DNA of 64,000 nucleotides from Desulfonatronovibrio hydrogenovorans DSM 9292. GTDB taxonomy: Bacteria; Desulfobacterota; Desulfovibrionia; Desulfovibrionales; Desulfonatronovibrionaceae. Every line of letters starts with the position of its first letter. Within the stretch, counting starts at the first letter, position 1. Below are positions 17,237 to 25,745 of this stretch, one piece after another. A program made the position numbers and the translations under genes. The stretch spans positions 1 through 64,000 of the forward strand of contig NZ_JMKT01000017.1 of the NCBI RefSeq assembly GCF_000686525.1, written 5' to 3'. The notes under the pieces were generated by a model. It was not told the origin of the DNA, searched no databases, and was given only the letters and a program-made list of their open reading frames with translations.

Positions 17237-18307
17237 TCAGTTCCGTTCTGACCAGAGTATCTGGCCCAGCCCTAGTACTCCAAAAACAATATTGGCCAGC
17301 CACGCCCCCAAGACAGGAGCAATGATCCCTTCTTCAGCGTAACTAACCCCGAACACATAAACCGTGTAATACAAAAACACAATGACCAGACTGAGGGTTA
17401 CCAGGGCATAGATATTCCGTATCAGCGTGGCCAGGGCCAGGGCCAGGATGGTCATCACCACCAGGGCAAAGGCATAGGCTATCTTGCTGTGCCAGGCCGT
17501 GGCCAGCCTTTCAACATTGGAACCGCTCTCCCTGAGGTCAGAGATGATTCCCCCCAGGGTGAATATGGACAGGGATTCATAGGGAAGTCTGGAGGCCATG
17601 GCTGAAAAAGAGGACAGGTCTGTTTTCAGGACCAGTTCATGAGTGTCCTTTTCCAGTTTCTGGAACTCATGGGTCCTTATTATTACCGGATTTTCCAGGA
17701 TCCATTCTCCGGGCCTGGCAGTAAACCTCCCGGCCTGGATAACTTCCCGGATCCGGTCACTGCCATCCAGCTGGTAAACAGTGATTCCCCTGCCTTCACC
17801 CCTCTTTGGCCAGGCCTTTTCTGCAAAAACTATGGTCTGTCCCTCTTTGAACCAGAGATCTTCAATGCCCCGGTCAGCAACGTCCCTTTGCCGGATGTCC
17901 ACATCCCAGATGGTTTTGGTCTCCTGATACCCTTTTATACCCATGGTTTCGGAAAAAAAGAGCAAAGCAATAAAAAACAGCAGGGAATAAACAATGAAAA
18001 AACCGGCCGGTCTGACAAAGGAAATAGAGTTGGTTTCCAGGGCAACCATTTCATTGCTCTGAAACATCAGAGCAACCTGGACTATGACTGCCAGCATGAA
18101 TATGGCCGGCATGATCTGGGCGATGATCAGCGGTATTTTGTAAAGAAAATACATCAGGGCTGTTCCCATGGGAATCCCTGAGTCAACTATGGCGTTCATC
18201 CTGGTCAAAAAATCCACAATCAGGTAGATGGCTATCCCGGAAAACAGGATGATCAGCATCAAAAAAAGGTTCTGCTTGAAAAGATATCTGTTAAGTATGG
18301 TGAACAT
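17237..18307 (-). CDS. lptG: LPS export permease LptG
   Basis: 356 residues of the YjgP/YjgQ family: three N-terminal membrane segments, a periplasmic beta-jellyroll region (about 125-260), and three C-terminal segments. LNRYLFKQNLFLMLIILFSG and TRMNAIVDSGIPM are typical N-terminal blocks. With LptF and the ATPase LptB (not in the window) it extracts lipopolysaccharide from the inner membrane. It overlaps lptF by 17 nt, so the pair is translated together. Confidence 0.92.
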   Translation of the reverse strand: MFTILNRYLFKQNLFLMLIILFSGIAIYLIVDFLTRMNAIVDSGIPMGTALMYFLYKIPLIIAQIMPAIFMLAVIVQVALMFQSNEMVALETNSISFVRPAGFFIVYSLLFFIALLFFSETMGIKGYQETKTIWDVDIRQRDVADRGIEDLWFKEGQTIVFAEKAWPKRGEGRGITVYQLDGSDRIREVIQAGRFTARPGEWILENPVIIRTHEFQKLEKDTHELVLKTDLSSFSAMASRLPYESLSIFTLGGIISDLRESGSNVERLATAWHSKIAYAFALVVMTILALALATLIRNIYALVTLSLVIVFLYYTVYVFGVSYAEEGIIAPVLGAWLANIVFGVLGLGQILWSERN

Positions 18308-19448
18308 TCTTTTTGGTGGTTAACTTGGAGATTATTTCAGTCAGATTGAGTTCCCTGCCCTGACTGAAAAAATAAAAACCGGCCATGGCCAGGCCCGCAA
18401 AAATCAGATTCGGAGCCCACAATGCCGCAATGACCGGGATCCGTCCCATCTCCCCAAGACTGTAGCCGGTTGTGAACAGACCATAATAGGCCAGAAAGCA
18501 CAAGATGGCCAAAAGCAGACCCCAGTTTCTGCCTATTCCCTGCAGGCTCATGCCCAGAGGAACGGCAAAGAAACCCAGGACCAGACAGGCCACAGGCAGG
18601 GCAAACCTCTTGTGTTGCTCCAGGACCATGAGCCGGTACTGGCCGCTTTGGGGATCGCTCTCGGCCTTTGCCCGGCTAAGCTCGGACCAGGACATCTCCT
18701 CAGGATCCTTGTCCCTCAGTCTGATGTCACCCAGCAGTCCGAACAGGTCCAGCCTGACCCGGTACTCTCCAAAGGAGACCACCGACAGCTCCGGCTGGTC
18801 CAGACTGTAAATCCGGCCTTTTTCCAGGATGAAAAAGATCTCACCCTGCCTGGATTCGGAGATTATCCTTCCCCTGGGCGCCACAATGGTCATGGGACTG
18901 TCAGCCTGGGTCTCATCATGAATAAAGACGTTTCTCATCTCACCGGTCTCCAGATCAGTCTGCTGGGCAAAAATGGCCAGTCCTGGAATATGGCGGCTGA
19001 ACACCCCGGGCTGGATCGACAACTCAGTCTGCTGCCGGATCATATCTACAGCAATTGCCCTGAAATTGTCAGCTCCCTTTGAAACCAGATCCATGGAAAC
19101 ATAAAAAGTGAGTACCAGGGCGGCAAAAGAAAAGATCAGAGGGGAAAGGACCAGGTTTTTTATGGAAATCCCGCTGGTCTGCAAGGCTGTCAATTCCCGG
19201 TCCGAGGCCATGCGCAGGAAGCACAGGAAGATGCTCAGCATGCAGGCTATGGGAATGACCAGGCCAAGAAAGGACGGGCTGAGAAAAACAAAGGCTTTGA
19301 ATACGTCCAGGATGGCAATGTTCTGACCCACAAAGATATCCTTGAGGTCGATCATCCTGCCGATGACAATAAGGGACAGCATGGAAGAAAGGGTTACAGC
19401 GAAAATCAGCCCTACTTCCTTGATTATCTGCCTGTGGAGAATTTTCAT
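18291..19448 (-). CDS. lptF: LPS export permease LptF
   Basis: 385 residues of the same fold as LptG, beginning LHRQIIKEVGLIFAVTL. Three segments, a periplasmic domain with the run QQTELSIQPGVFSRHIPGL, and three further segments with ALPVACLVLGFFAVPLGM, a block seen in LptF. It pairs with LptG to form the membrane part of the LPS extractor. Its ATG overlaps the end of the small upstream gene as ATGA. Confidence 0.93.
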   Translation of the reverse strand: MKILHRQIIKEVGLIFAVTLSSMLSLIVIGRMIDLKDIFVGQNIAILDVFKAFVFLSPSFLGLVIPIACMLSIFLCFLRMASDRELTALQTSGISIKNLVLSPLIFSFAALVLTFYVSMDLVSKGADNFRAIAVDMIRQQTELSIQPGVFSRHIPGLAIFAQQTDLETGEMRNVFIHDETQADSPMTIVAPRGRIISESRQGEIFFILEKGRIYSLDQPELSVVSFGEYRVRLDLFGLLGDIRLRDKDPEEMSWSELSRAKAESDPQSGQYRLMVLEQHKRFALPVACLVLGFFAVPLGMSLQGIGRNWGLLLAILCFLAYYGLFTTGYSLGEMGRIPVIAALWAPNLIFAGLAMAGFYFFSQGRELNLTEIISKLTTKKNVHHT

Positions 19449-19636
19449 TCAGACTTGGGGATGTTATCAGGATCTTTGAAAAACTTGCGCACAAACTGCT
19501 CCTCTTTGGGACTCAAGTTAAATCTCATGCCAGCCTGGGCCAGGAGCCCGTCCAGATCCCTGCCGTCCAGCAGTTCCTCTCCTATCCATTTCACAGCCCG
19601 TCGGGCATTTTTATCTTCAGGCATAATGGTGGACAT
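19445..19636 (-). CDS. Small conserved protein upstream of lptF, 63 residues
   Basis: A soluble, helical, charged protein: ARRAVKWIGEELLDGRDL, LLAQAGMRFNLSPKEEQFV, RKFFKDPDNIPKSE. No signal peptide or known motif. It is judged real because it starts 10 nt after the radical SAM gene, its stop overlaps the lptF ATG by 4 nt, and there is a GGAGGAATT block before its ATG. Its role, perhaps in folding or expression of LptF, is not known. Confidence 0.68.
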   Translation of the reverse strand: MSTIMPEDKNARRAVKWIGEELLDGRDLDGLLAQAGMRFNLSPKEEQFVRKFFKDPDNIPKSE

Positions 19637-19646
19637 AATTCCTCCT

Positions 19647-21032
19647 TTACTCGAGCAAGGTCATTTTCAGTTGCAATACCTGCTGAACAGCTTCCTGCCA
19701 GCGCTTCTTCCCCTCCCAGGAAAAACCTCCAGCAACGCATGGCCAGATGGAGTTGTTATGGCATAACGGGTCATCCAGGGGAAAAGTCGACTCCTCAACC
19801 GCCCGCTCAAACATTGGCGTACCAGGAATGGGAGAGTAATGGTTGAGTTCCGGCCTGATTCCAAGACTCAAAACCTCTCTGACGGTTTTTATTATTTCCC
19901 GGTCCTGTTGGCCCGGCAGTCCGGCCATGACATACACCACCAGGTCCTGCCGGGAAAAGCCGGCCTCCAGCAGATTGGCCACTCCCTTCCGCCACTGCCT
20001 GAAGTCCAGTTTATGGTCCTGCCGCTGTCTGAAATCAGCTGTCTCAAGACCAAGCCTGACCGTGACCAGCCCGGCTCTCTTCAGGAGTCTGCAGATCTGC
20101 GGCGTAAGATAACGTATATGCAGGGCATTGGGCGCATGCAACCTTAAATTGTATTTGCTTTCAATAATAAAATCCAGCACAGGATAAAGCATCTTTTCCG
20201 GATTGACCAGAAGGGCATCATCATAAAAGGCGAAGTCCCTGACTCCGCGTTCATAATCCTGCCTGATCCCTTTTATCACCCTGGCCGGGTCAGCCTGTCT
20301 GAATCCATTGTAAAGCCTGGAAGATGCGCAGTACGGACAGTTGAAAGGACAGCCCCTGGAGCCCATGATTAATGAAAATTCCGGATCCCTGTAATATGAC
20401 GTATCCAGAGCCAGACCAGCCTGATCCGGAAGAGCCGGGGCTGCCCGGCCAGCCAGGGACCAGACCCTTGCCCAGTTGTCTGGACGTTCAAGGGGACCGG
20501 ACACCACCAGATCAGCACCCATTGCCTCTGCATGTTCACGGCACAAAGTGGCATATATCCCCCCCAGGCAGATCTTTGCTTCTGGGAAAATCTGCCTGGC
20601 CATTTTTATGGCTGAACCAACCCCTGGATACCAGTAGGTCATAAGAGAAGTAACAAGAATGAGATCCGGGGCCGGATCAAGGCCGGACAAGGCCTGGGCA
20701 GACATATCCCTGGCAAGACCGTACCTGCTGTATTGCCTTGGAATATTTTTTAATACCCAGGGTTTGGGCAGGAAAGTTTTGGGATAATGCCCCCGACCGG
20801 TTGCTGCAGCACGGGGCCAGTGAGGGCCTGGAACCATCCGGTCCATGAAGTCGGCAAGGGCCGTATCCGCCCCTGATCTGGAAAACATGTCCAGGCAGCA
20901 GAGGAGCCCGGCCGGCCTGGACCAGACATTAAAGGCTGCAAAGTCATATATCCAGGGGTTGATGCCCAGTACCCGGAGAGGATCCGACCTACCTGAGGAT
21001 TTCCAGGTAATGAACGGCTGTCTTGGCCTCAT
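19647..21032 (-). CDS. Radical SAM enzyme with degenerate B12-binding-like N-terminal domain
   Basis: About 461 residues. The 4Fe-4S/SAM motif is GCPFNCPYCASS (CxxxCxxC), followed by GVRDFAFYDDALL, a strand typical of the B12-binding radical SAM group (HemN/Elp3-like barrel). The first 180 residues resemble a cobalamin-binding Rossmann domain (LGGIYATLCREHAEAMGADLVVSG), but the DxHxxG cobalamin ligand motif is missing. The substrate is unknown. ATG 21032 is used; a TTG at 21053 is also possible. The 5' end overlaps the TPR lipoprotein gene by 44 nt. Confidence 0.82.
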   Translation of the reverse strand: MRPRQPFITWKSSGRSDPLRVLGINPWIYDFAAFNVWSRPAGLLCCLDMFSRSGADTALADFMDRMVPGPHWPRAAATGRGHYPKTFLPKPWVLKNIPRQYSRYGLARDMSAQALSGLDPAPDLILVTSLMTYWYPGVGSAIKMARQIFPEAKICLGGIYATLCREHAEAMGADLVVSGPLERPDNWARVWSLAGRAAPALPDQAGLALDTSYYRDPEFSLIMGSRGCPFNCPYCASSRLYNGFRQADPARVIKGIRQDYERGVRDFAFYDDALLVNPEKMLYPVLDFIIESKYNLRLHAPNALHIRYLTPQICRLLKRAGLVTVRLGLETADFRQRQDHKLDFRQWRKGVANLLEAGFSRQDLVVYVMAGLPGQQDREIIKTVREVLSLGIRPELNHYSPIPGTPMFERAVEESTFPLDDPLCHNNSIWPCVAGGFSWEGKKRWQEAVQQVLQLKMTLLE

Positions 21033-21744
21033 GGGATCTGGGGTCCTGTTCAATTATCTGGGCAAAGGCATTTTTTGCATCCTGGTCCCTGCCAAGACTC
21101 AGAAGTGCTTCGGCCAGCCTGAGTCGCAGCCGGGAACTGTCTGGTCTGACTGATACTCCGGCCTGGAGTGTCTCAAGTGCTTCCTGATGTCGGCCGGTTC
21201 TCTGCAAAAAATCAGCAGTCTGTTCATAAAGGGGGGTATAGCGCCGGTTCTTTTCCATTCCCAGCCTGGACCAGGCCAGAGCCTGATCCAGCTTGCCCTG
21301 CATGGCATAGAGTGATGCAAGATTGTAAGCAGCAAACTCAGGAGTCATATACTCTTCCAGATCCAGGGCCTGTTCAAAGGCTGATCTGGCAGCCCCGAAT
21401 TCTCCCCTGGCTTGCTGGACCTGCCCCAGGTTATTCCAGGCCTCGCCAAAGTCCGGAGCAATGGCCACCGCCCTTTCATAAGCCTGGGCCGCCTTGTCCA
21501 GATCATCCAGGACTGTATGGGTCAGCCCCAGACTGAAATAAAGCCGGGGATCATCAGGAGCCAGATCCTGGACAATTCTTAGCTGCTCCAGGGCCATCCT
21601 GGGTTCGGAGTCAATAAGGTACCTTTCAGCCAGTTCCAGACGGATGGAGATCTGCTCCCTGGAAACTCCAGTATCCCTGGCTGTGCCGTAGGCACATCCG
21701 GCCAGGACCAGGATAAGACAAAGCAGTAGCAGCGATCTGATCAT
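20989..21744 (-). CDS. TPR-repeat lipoprotein (PilF/PilW-like)
   Basis: About 251 residues. A signal peptide with lipobox LAGC (Cys17 from ATG 21744) is followed by five or six tetratricopeptide repeats, for example LYFSLGLTHTVLDDLDKAAQ, AWNNLGQVQQARGEFGAARS and RLAEALLSLGRDQDAKNAFA. Single lipoproteins of this shape act as assembly factors for pilus secretins, but no pilus gene is here, so a general scaffold role is all that can be said. The frame extends to ATG 21783; the shorter start gives a cleaner signal peptide. Confidence 0.82.
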   Translation of the reverse strand: MIRSLLLLCLILVLAGCAYGTARDTGVSREQISIRLELAERYLIDSEPRMALEQLRIVQDLAPDDPRLYFSLGLTHTVLDDLDKAAQAYERAVAIAPDFGEAWNNLGQVQQARGEFGAARSAFEQALDLEEYMTPEFAAYNLASLYAMQGKLDQALAWSRLGMEKNRRYTPLYEQTADFLQRTGRHQEALETLQAGVSVRPDSSRLRLRLAEALLSLGRDQDAKNAFAQIIEQDPRSHEAKTAVHYLEILR

Positions 21745-21821
21745 CTCACATACCCGGTTGTCGGAAAAACTGTCCAGTACCATTTCCTGTTCATAGATAC
21801 AGCCATGCAGGGACTATAGAG

Positions 21822-22700
21822 TTATATGACCTTATTCAGAGAATACTCGATAATGGCCTCGGCCCCTCTGGCCTGAAGCAGGGGTACCAGATCCCTGACC
21901 TGATCTTCCTCCACCACTATCTCAACCGAAAGCCAGTCAGTGTTGTAGAGGTTGGCCACTGTGGGAGCGGTCATGCTGGGCAAAAGATCCATGATCGCAT
22001 CCATCCGTTCCTGGGGCACGTTCATCTTGAGACCCACCAGCCTGTCCGCCCTGAGGGCTCCGTGGAGCAGGGTATTGATGGTCTGAATCTTTTTTCTTTT
22101 CCAGGGATCATCCCAGGCCTGCTTGTTGGCGATGAACTGGGTGTTGGTCTGAAGAAGATCAGCAATGATTCTCAGCCCGTGGGCCTTGATGGTTGTACCG
22201 GTTTCCGTCACCTCCACAATGGCATCAGCCAGTCCTTCCACCACCTTGGCCTCTGTGGCACCCCAGGAAAATTCCACTTCCACCGGGATGCCGGCATTCT
22301 GAAAGTAATTATGAGTGAAGTTTCTGAGTTCCGTAGCGATTTTCTTTCCAGCCAGGTCTTCGGGTCGCTTAAAAGGGGAGTCCCCGGCCACGGCCAGGAC
22401 CCATCTGGCCGGGCGGTTGCTGACTTTGGAGTAAATCAGGTCTGAAACCACCACCACGTCGGACTCGTTCTCCATGATCCAGTCCTTGCCGGTCAGACCA
22501 GCGTCCATGGTGCCATTCTCCACGTACCTGGATATTTCCTGGGCCCGGCAGAGGGAACAGACCAGTTCTGAATCGTTGACCTCGGGAAAGTAATTCCGGT
22601 GATGGGGCTTGATCTTCCAGCCGGCCCTTGCAAACAGGCGCATGGTGGCTTCCTGGAGTGAGCCCTTGGGTATGCCCAGCTTCAATACATTGTTATTCAT
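21822..22700 (-). CDS. hisG: ATP phosphoribosyltransferase, long form
   Basis: 292 residues, the long HisG type with a C-terminal regulatory domain (from about 215: VGLKMNVPQERMDAIMDLLP ... VEIVVEEDQVRDLVPLLQ) that senses histidine. The catalytic part shows LGIPKGSLQEAT, DAGLTGKDWIMENESDVVVV and the PRPP-binding strand DAIVEVTETGTTIKAHGL. It does the first step of histidine synthesis. It directly follows hisI with no gap, so the two form a unit even though the other his genes lie elsewhere. Confidence 0.95.
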   Translation of the reverse strand: MNNNVLKLGIPKGSLQEATMRLFARAGWKIKPHHRNYFPEVNDSELVCSLCRAQEISRYVENGTMDAGLTGKDWIMENESDVVVVSDLIYSKVSNRPARWVLAVAGDSPFKRPEDLAGKKIATELRNFTHNYFQNAGIPVEVEFSWGATEAKVVEGLADAIVEVTETGTTIKAHGLRIIADLLQTNTQFIANKQAWDDPWKRKKIQTINTLLHGALRADRLVGLKMNVPQERMDAIMDLLPSMTAPTVANLYNTDWLSVEIVVEEDQVRDLVPLLQARGAEAIIEYSLNKVI

Positions 22701-23072
22701 TTATTTATAAACCTCCTTGGGATCAAAAACAATTTTTTCGCAAACCTCGAACCTGCCATCCTGGACCCTGGTAAAGAAACAGCTTTTGTAACCCTTATGG
22801 CAGGCAGCCCCGCCAACCTGCTCAACCCGGTACAAAATGGTATCATAATCGCAATCCAGCCGCAGCTCCTTTATCTTCTGAACATGGCCTGAAGTTCCGC
22901 CCTTGTGCCAGATACAATCTCTGCTCCGGCTGTAGTAGTGAGCTTCTCCTGTCTCCAGGGTCCTGTTCCAGGCTTCCTGATTGACGTAGGCCAGCATAAG
23001 CACCTGGCCGGTGGAATGTTCCTGGACAATGGCCGGCAGCAAGCCGTTTCCCTTGGCAAAATCCGGTTTCAA
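22701..23072 (-). CDS. hisI: Phosphoribosyl-AMP cyclohydrolase
   Basis: 123 residues, the monofunctional form without a HisE fusion. The metal and active-site blocks are [34 protein letters not shown] and [13 protein letters not shown], holding the zinc cysteines. It opens the ring of phosphoribosyl-AMP in step three of histidine synthesis. The stop directly abuts the hisG ATG. Confidence 0.95.
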   Translation of the reverse strand: MKPDFAKGNGLLPAIVQEHSTGQVLMLAYVNQEAWNRTLETGEAHYYSRSRDCIWHKGGTSGHVQKIKELRLDCDYDTILYRVEQVGGAACHKGYKSCFFTRVQDGRFEVCEKIVFDPKEVYK

Positions 23073-23217
23073 AACTTAACTCCTTTATCTCGTTTTTTTA
23101 ATCTGGACAACAGGTCCCCTGGGGACTTCCTGCACTTAATGCCTCTGGATCAGGCCCTGCCCCCTGTAATATCGATGTGCTGCTGATTCAACCTTATGTG
23201 CCCAGCTTGATACATAA

Positions 23218-24258
23218 TCATGATTCAGACGAACACCTGGCCTTGAGCTGGCCGCAGGCAGCATGGATATCAGCCCCCATACTCTTGCGCAGCATGACGG
23301 TAAAATCTTTAGACCTTAAATAATCCTGAAAAGCAGCAATGGATTCCTCGCTGGAACATTTAAAACCAGCTCCCTCTCCTGGATTATACCTCAACAGATT
23401 GATCTTGCATTTAAGACCGGACAGAAGCCTGACCAGGTCCCTGGCCTGGGAGGGGCTGTCATTCACTCCCTTGAGCATCACATATTCCATGGTGATTCTT
23501 TCTCTGGGAGCCAGGGGATAAGACTTCAGGTCATCCATGAGAGCCCCCAGCTCATATTCTGCTGCACCGGGCATCAAGGATTTTCTCAGGCTTTGGTCAG
23601 GCGCATGCAGGGATATGGCTGGCAAGGCCAGGTTTGAACGTCCAAAATCCATCAACCTGCCCCTGACCCCAACTGTGGACAGGGTTATTCTACGCCTGGA
23701 AAAATTCAGGGCCTGGGCATGCCGGAATATATTCAGGGCCTTTTGAACTTCCGTCCAGTTCAGAAGGGGTTCACCCATGCCCATTATGACCAGATTGCTC
23801 ACAGCAAGGGGATCACCCTGGTCCTTGAGGAACCTTACCGCTGAAACCACCTGCCCGGCTATCTCTCCGCAGGTCAGATTCCTTTCAAAGCCCATCTTCC
23901 CTGTGCTGCAGAACCTGCATCCCATTGGACATCCCACCTGGGTGGAAAGACATTGGGTGTAGTGAGTTCCGGCTGGAATGAGAACCGTCTCAACAACCTT
24001 CTCATCATCCATGGTCATGAGAAATTTCACGGTTCCGTCAGTACTGGTCTCAGCCCTGCTCACCCTGGGATGAAAAATCCTGTACTCCAGGCCCAGTTTT
24101 GAACGAAGAGCCTTGGAAACATTGGTCATGAATTCAAAGCTGGTGACCCCTCCGGCCCAAATCCACTTCATAACCTGATCAGCCCGGTAAGCGGGCTCAC
24201 CCAGGCTCTCCATCAAACCTGCAGCCCCGACCGGATCCAGGTCAAGAATGTTTTTTAT
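23218..24258 (-). CDS. rlmN: 23S rRNA/tRNA adenine-C2 methyltransferase RlmN
   Basis: The radical SAM core has GCPMGCRFCSTGKMGF, and the C-terminal cysteine that carries the methyl in catalysis is in ADIHAACGQL. It methylates A2503 of 23S rRNA and A37 of some tRNAs. The start is unusual. The first ATG (24213) or TTG (24216) would remove about 14 residues (IKNILDLDPVGAAGL) that match the normal RlmN N-terminus. An in-frame ATA at 24258-24256 lies eight bases after AGGAG and overlaps the TAA stop of the HD gene as ATAA, in the place where an ATGA overlap would be expected. I therefore propose an ATA start; if not used, the protein begins at 24213 or 24216. Confidence 0.9.
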   Translation of the reverse strand: MKNILDLDPVGAAGLMESLGEPAYRADQVMKWIWAGGVTSFEFMTNVSKALRSKLGLEYRIFHPRVSRAETSTDGTVKFLMTMDDEKVVETVLIPAGTHYTQCLSTQVGCPMGCRFCSTGKMGFERNLTCGEIAGQVVSAVRFLKDQGDPLAVSNLVIMGMGEPLLNWTEVQKALNIFRHAQALNFSRRRITLSTVGVRGRLMDFGRSNLALPAISLHAPDQSLRKSLMPGAAEYELGALMDDLKSYPLAPRERITMEYVMLKGVNDSPSQARDLVRLLSGLKCKINLLRYNPGEGAGFKCSSEESIAAFQDYLRSKDFTVMLRKSMGADIHAACGQLKARCSSES

Positions 24259-25580
24259 TGAATCTTCTCCTTTTCCTGATATTTCATAATGAATTCAATG
24301 GCATCAGGAACCGAGGAAACATCTCCGGCCACCTGGGCCTGCAGAAGAGCCTCTCTGATCAGCCCCACAGCCGGTCCAGGCTTGATTCCGGTGAAATCCA
24401 TGATCTCATGGCCATTGAGCAGGGGCTCCAGCATTTCTTCGGACAATTCGGCCCGGTCCAGCATCTTCATATTATGATTGAACTCTTTGTAGCTCCCGTT
24501 CCTGGCCTTGATGTCCGCCCTAGCCATCTCAATGAGCCGCGGATATTCATCCAGGGCCTTGAATCTTCTGATGCCGCGATCTGTGAGCATGAAATGAAAC
24601 CGCATATGATGCCTGACCAGATGACAGATGAGATCAACCTCATCGGTATTGAACCTGAGTCTCTTAAGGATCTTTCTGGTCACCTTGGCTCCGATCCGGT
24701 GATGCTGGTAAAAGGTGATCTTGCCGTCAAAATATTCACCGGCGAACAGCTTGCCCACGTCATGAAACAGGCAGGATATTGTTCCGTACCAGTCATAAGG
24801 AAGCTCCTCAGGATAGCGGCGCATGGTTTCCACAGTATGTTCCCAGACTGTTTCCTCTCCTTGGTCAGGGTTCTTGATCTGTTTGACCCGGCTGAGGGAA
24901 GCCAGTTCCGGAACAAGTCCGTGCAGGATCATGCTGTCAAAGAGCAGCTCCACAAAGCTGTGCATGTTCTCAGCTTCCACTTTACGCCATTCATCCATGA
25001 AATCGGTCACTGAAACATAATCCAGGACCCGGCGGCTGGCCCTGATCAAAGCCAGCCAGGTATTGCCCTCTATGGGCAGATGATAGTTGGCTGAAAAACG
25101 TAGTGCCCGAATGGCCCGAAGGTAATCCTTTTTCAGGGTTTCATCGGGAATTCCTTCCAGGCAGATATGGCCGGAATCCAGCTTTTCAAAACCATCGTAA
25201 ACATCCTGGGCCTTGGGGATATAGGGGCAGGCCCAGGAAAGGGGCAGATCCCCCACAGCCTCCAGCTTTTTCATCAGTCTCGGGGTCAGCCTGGCTATTG
25301 TACCGTCGGTATATGAGCTCTCAATGATGTCCGCCGGATAAAAATTAAAAGTCACTTCTCCCTGTTTCAAGATCCCGGTAAAGTCTGCAGACCGGGACGG
25401 TTCCATATTGGGAAAAAGCTTGCCAAGGCCCTCGGCATCAAGCTCGGTGCAGATATCCACCTCCAGGTCCTGATCGGACAGGGCTCTTTTCTGCAGAGGT
25501 GCATTTATGACATACGCATCATAGCCGTTGCGCATAATGGTTTTGCAAAGGGCTGCTGCGTCTTTTATGGGTTGGGGCAT
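24255..25580 (-). CDS. HD-domain protein with degenerate CCA-adding/poly(A) polymerase head
   Basis: 441 residues with the layout of class II tRNA nucleotidyltransferases. The substrate-proximal block DYLRAIRALRFSANY and an HD phosphohydrolase domain (WEHTV H248, FHDVGK H273/D274, HHRIG, HLVRHHMRF) are intact. At the N-terminus GYDAYVINAPLQKR stands where active enzymes have the Gly-Gly-x-Val-Arg-Asp motif, and LEVDI replaces the DxD metal pair. Nucleotide transfer therefore looks lost, while phosphohydrolase activity on a nucleotide or RNA end remains possible. It is translationally coupled to rlmN. Confidence 0.8.
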   Translation of the reverse strand: MPQPIKDAAALCKTIMRNGYDAYVINAPLQKRALSDQDLEVDICTELDAEGLGKLFPNMEPSRSADFTGILKQGEVTFNFYPADIIESSYTDGTIARLTPRLMKKLEAVGDLPLSWACPYIPKAQDVYDGFEKLDSGHICLEGIPDETLKKDYLRAIRALRFSANYHLPIEGNTWLALIRASRRVLDYVSVTDFMDEWRKVEAENMHSFVELLFDSMILHGLVPELASLSRVKQIKNPDQGEETVWEHTVETMRRYPEELPYDWYGTISCLFHDVGKLFAGEYFDGKITFYQHHRIGAKVTRKILKRLRFNTDEVDLICHLVRHHMRFHFMLTDRGIRRFKALDEYPRLIEMARADIKARNGSYKEFNHNMKMLDRAELSEEMLEPLLNGHEIMDFTGIKPGPAVGLIREALLQAQVAGDVSSVPDAIEFIMKYQEKEKIQ

Positions 25581-25745
25581 CTTTGTCTCCTTATGGGCCG
25601 ATGGATAAATCCTTCAAGGTCTAGGCGCTGGAAAATAGAAACCATTTCGAATAGCTTGAAAAGCTGATTTCCTCAAGTCCGGGATATCTGCATTTTCCGG
25701 CAATCCTCCACACCCTGATTCAAATCAGTCTGGCCTGAATGGATT

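Noticed and set aside
24258-25013. 251-codon plus-strand open frame
   Set aside because: Lies entirely antisense to the HD-domain gene, has no motif or ribosome binding site, and mirrors its codon pattern.
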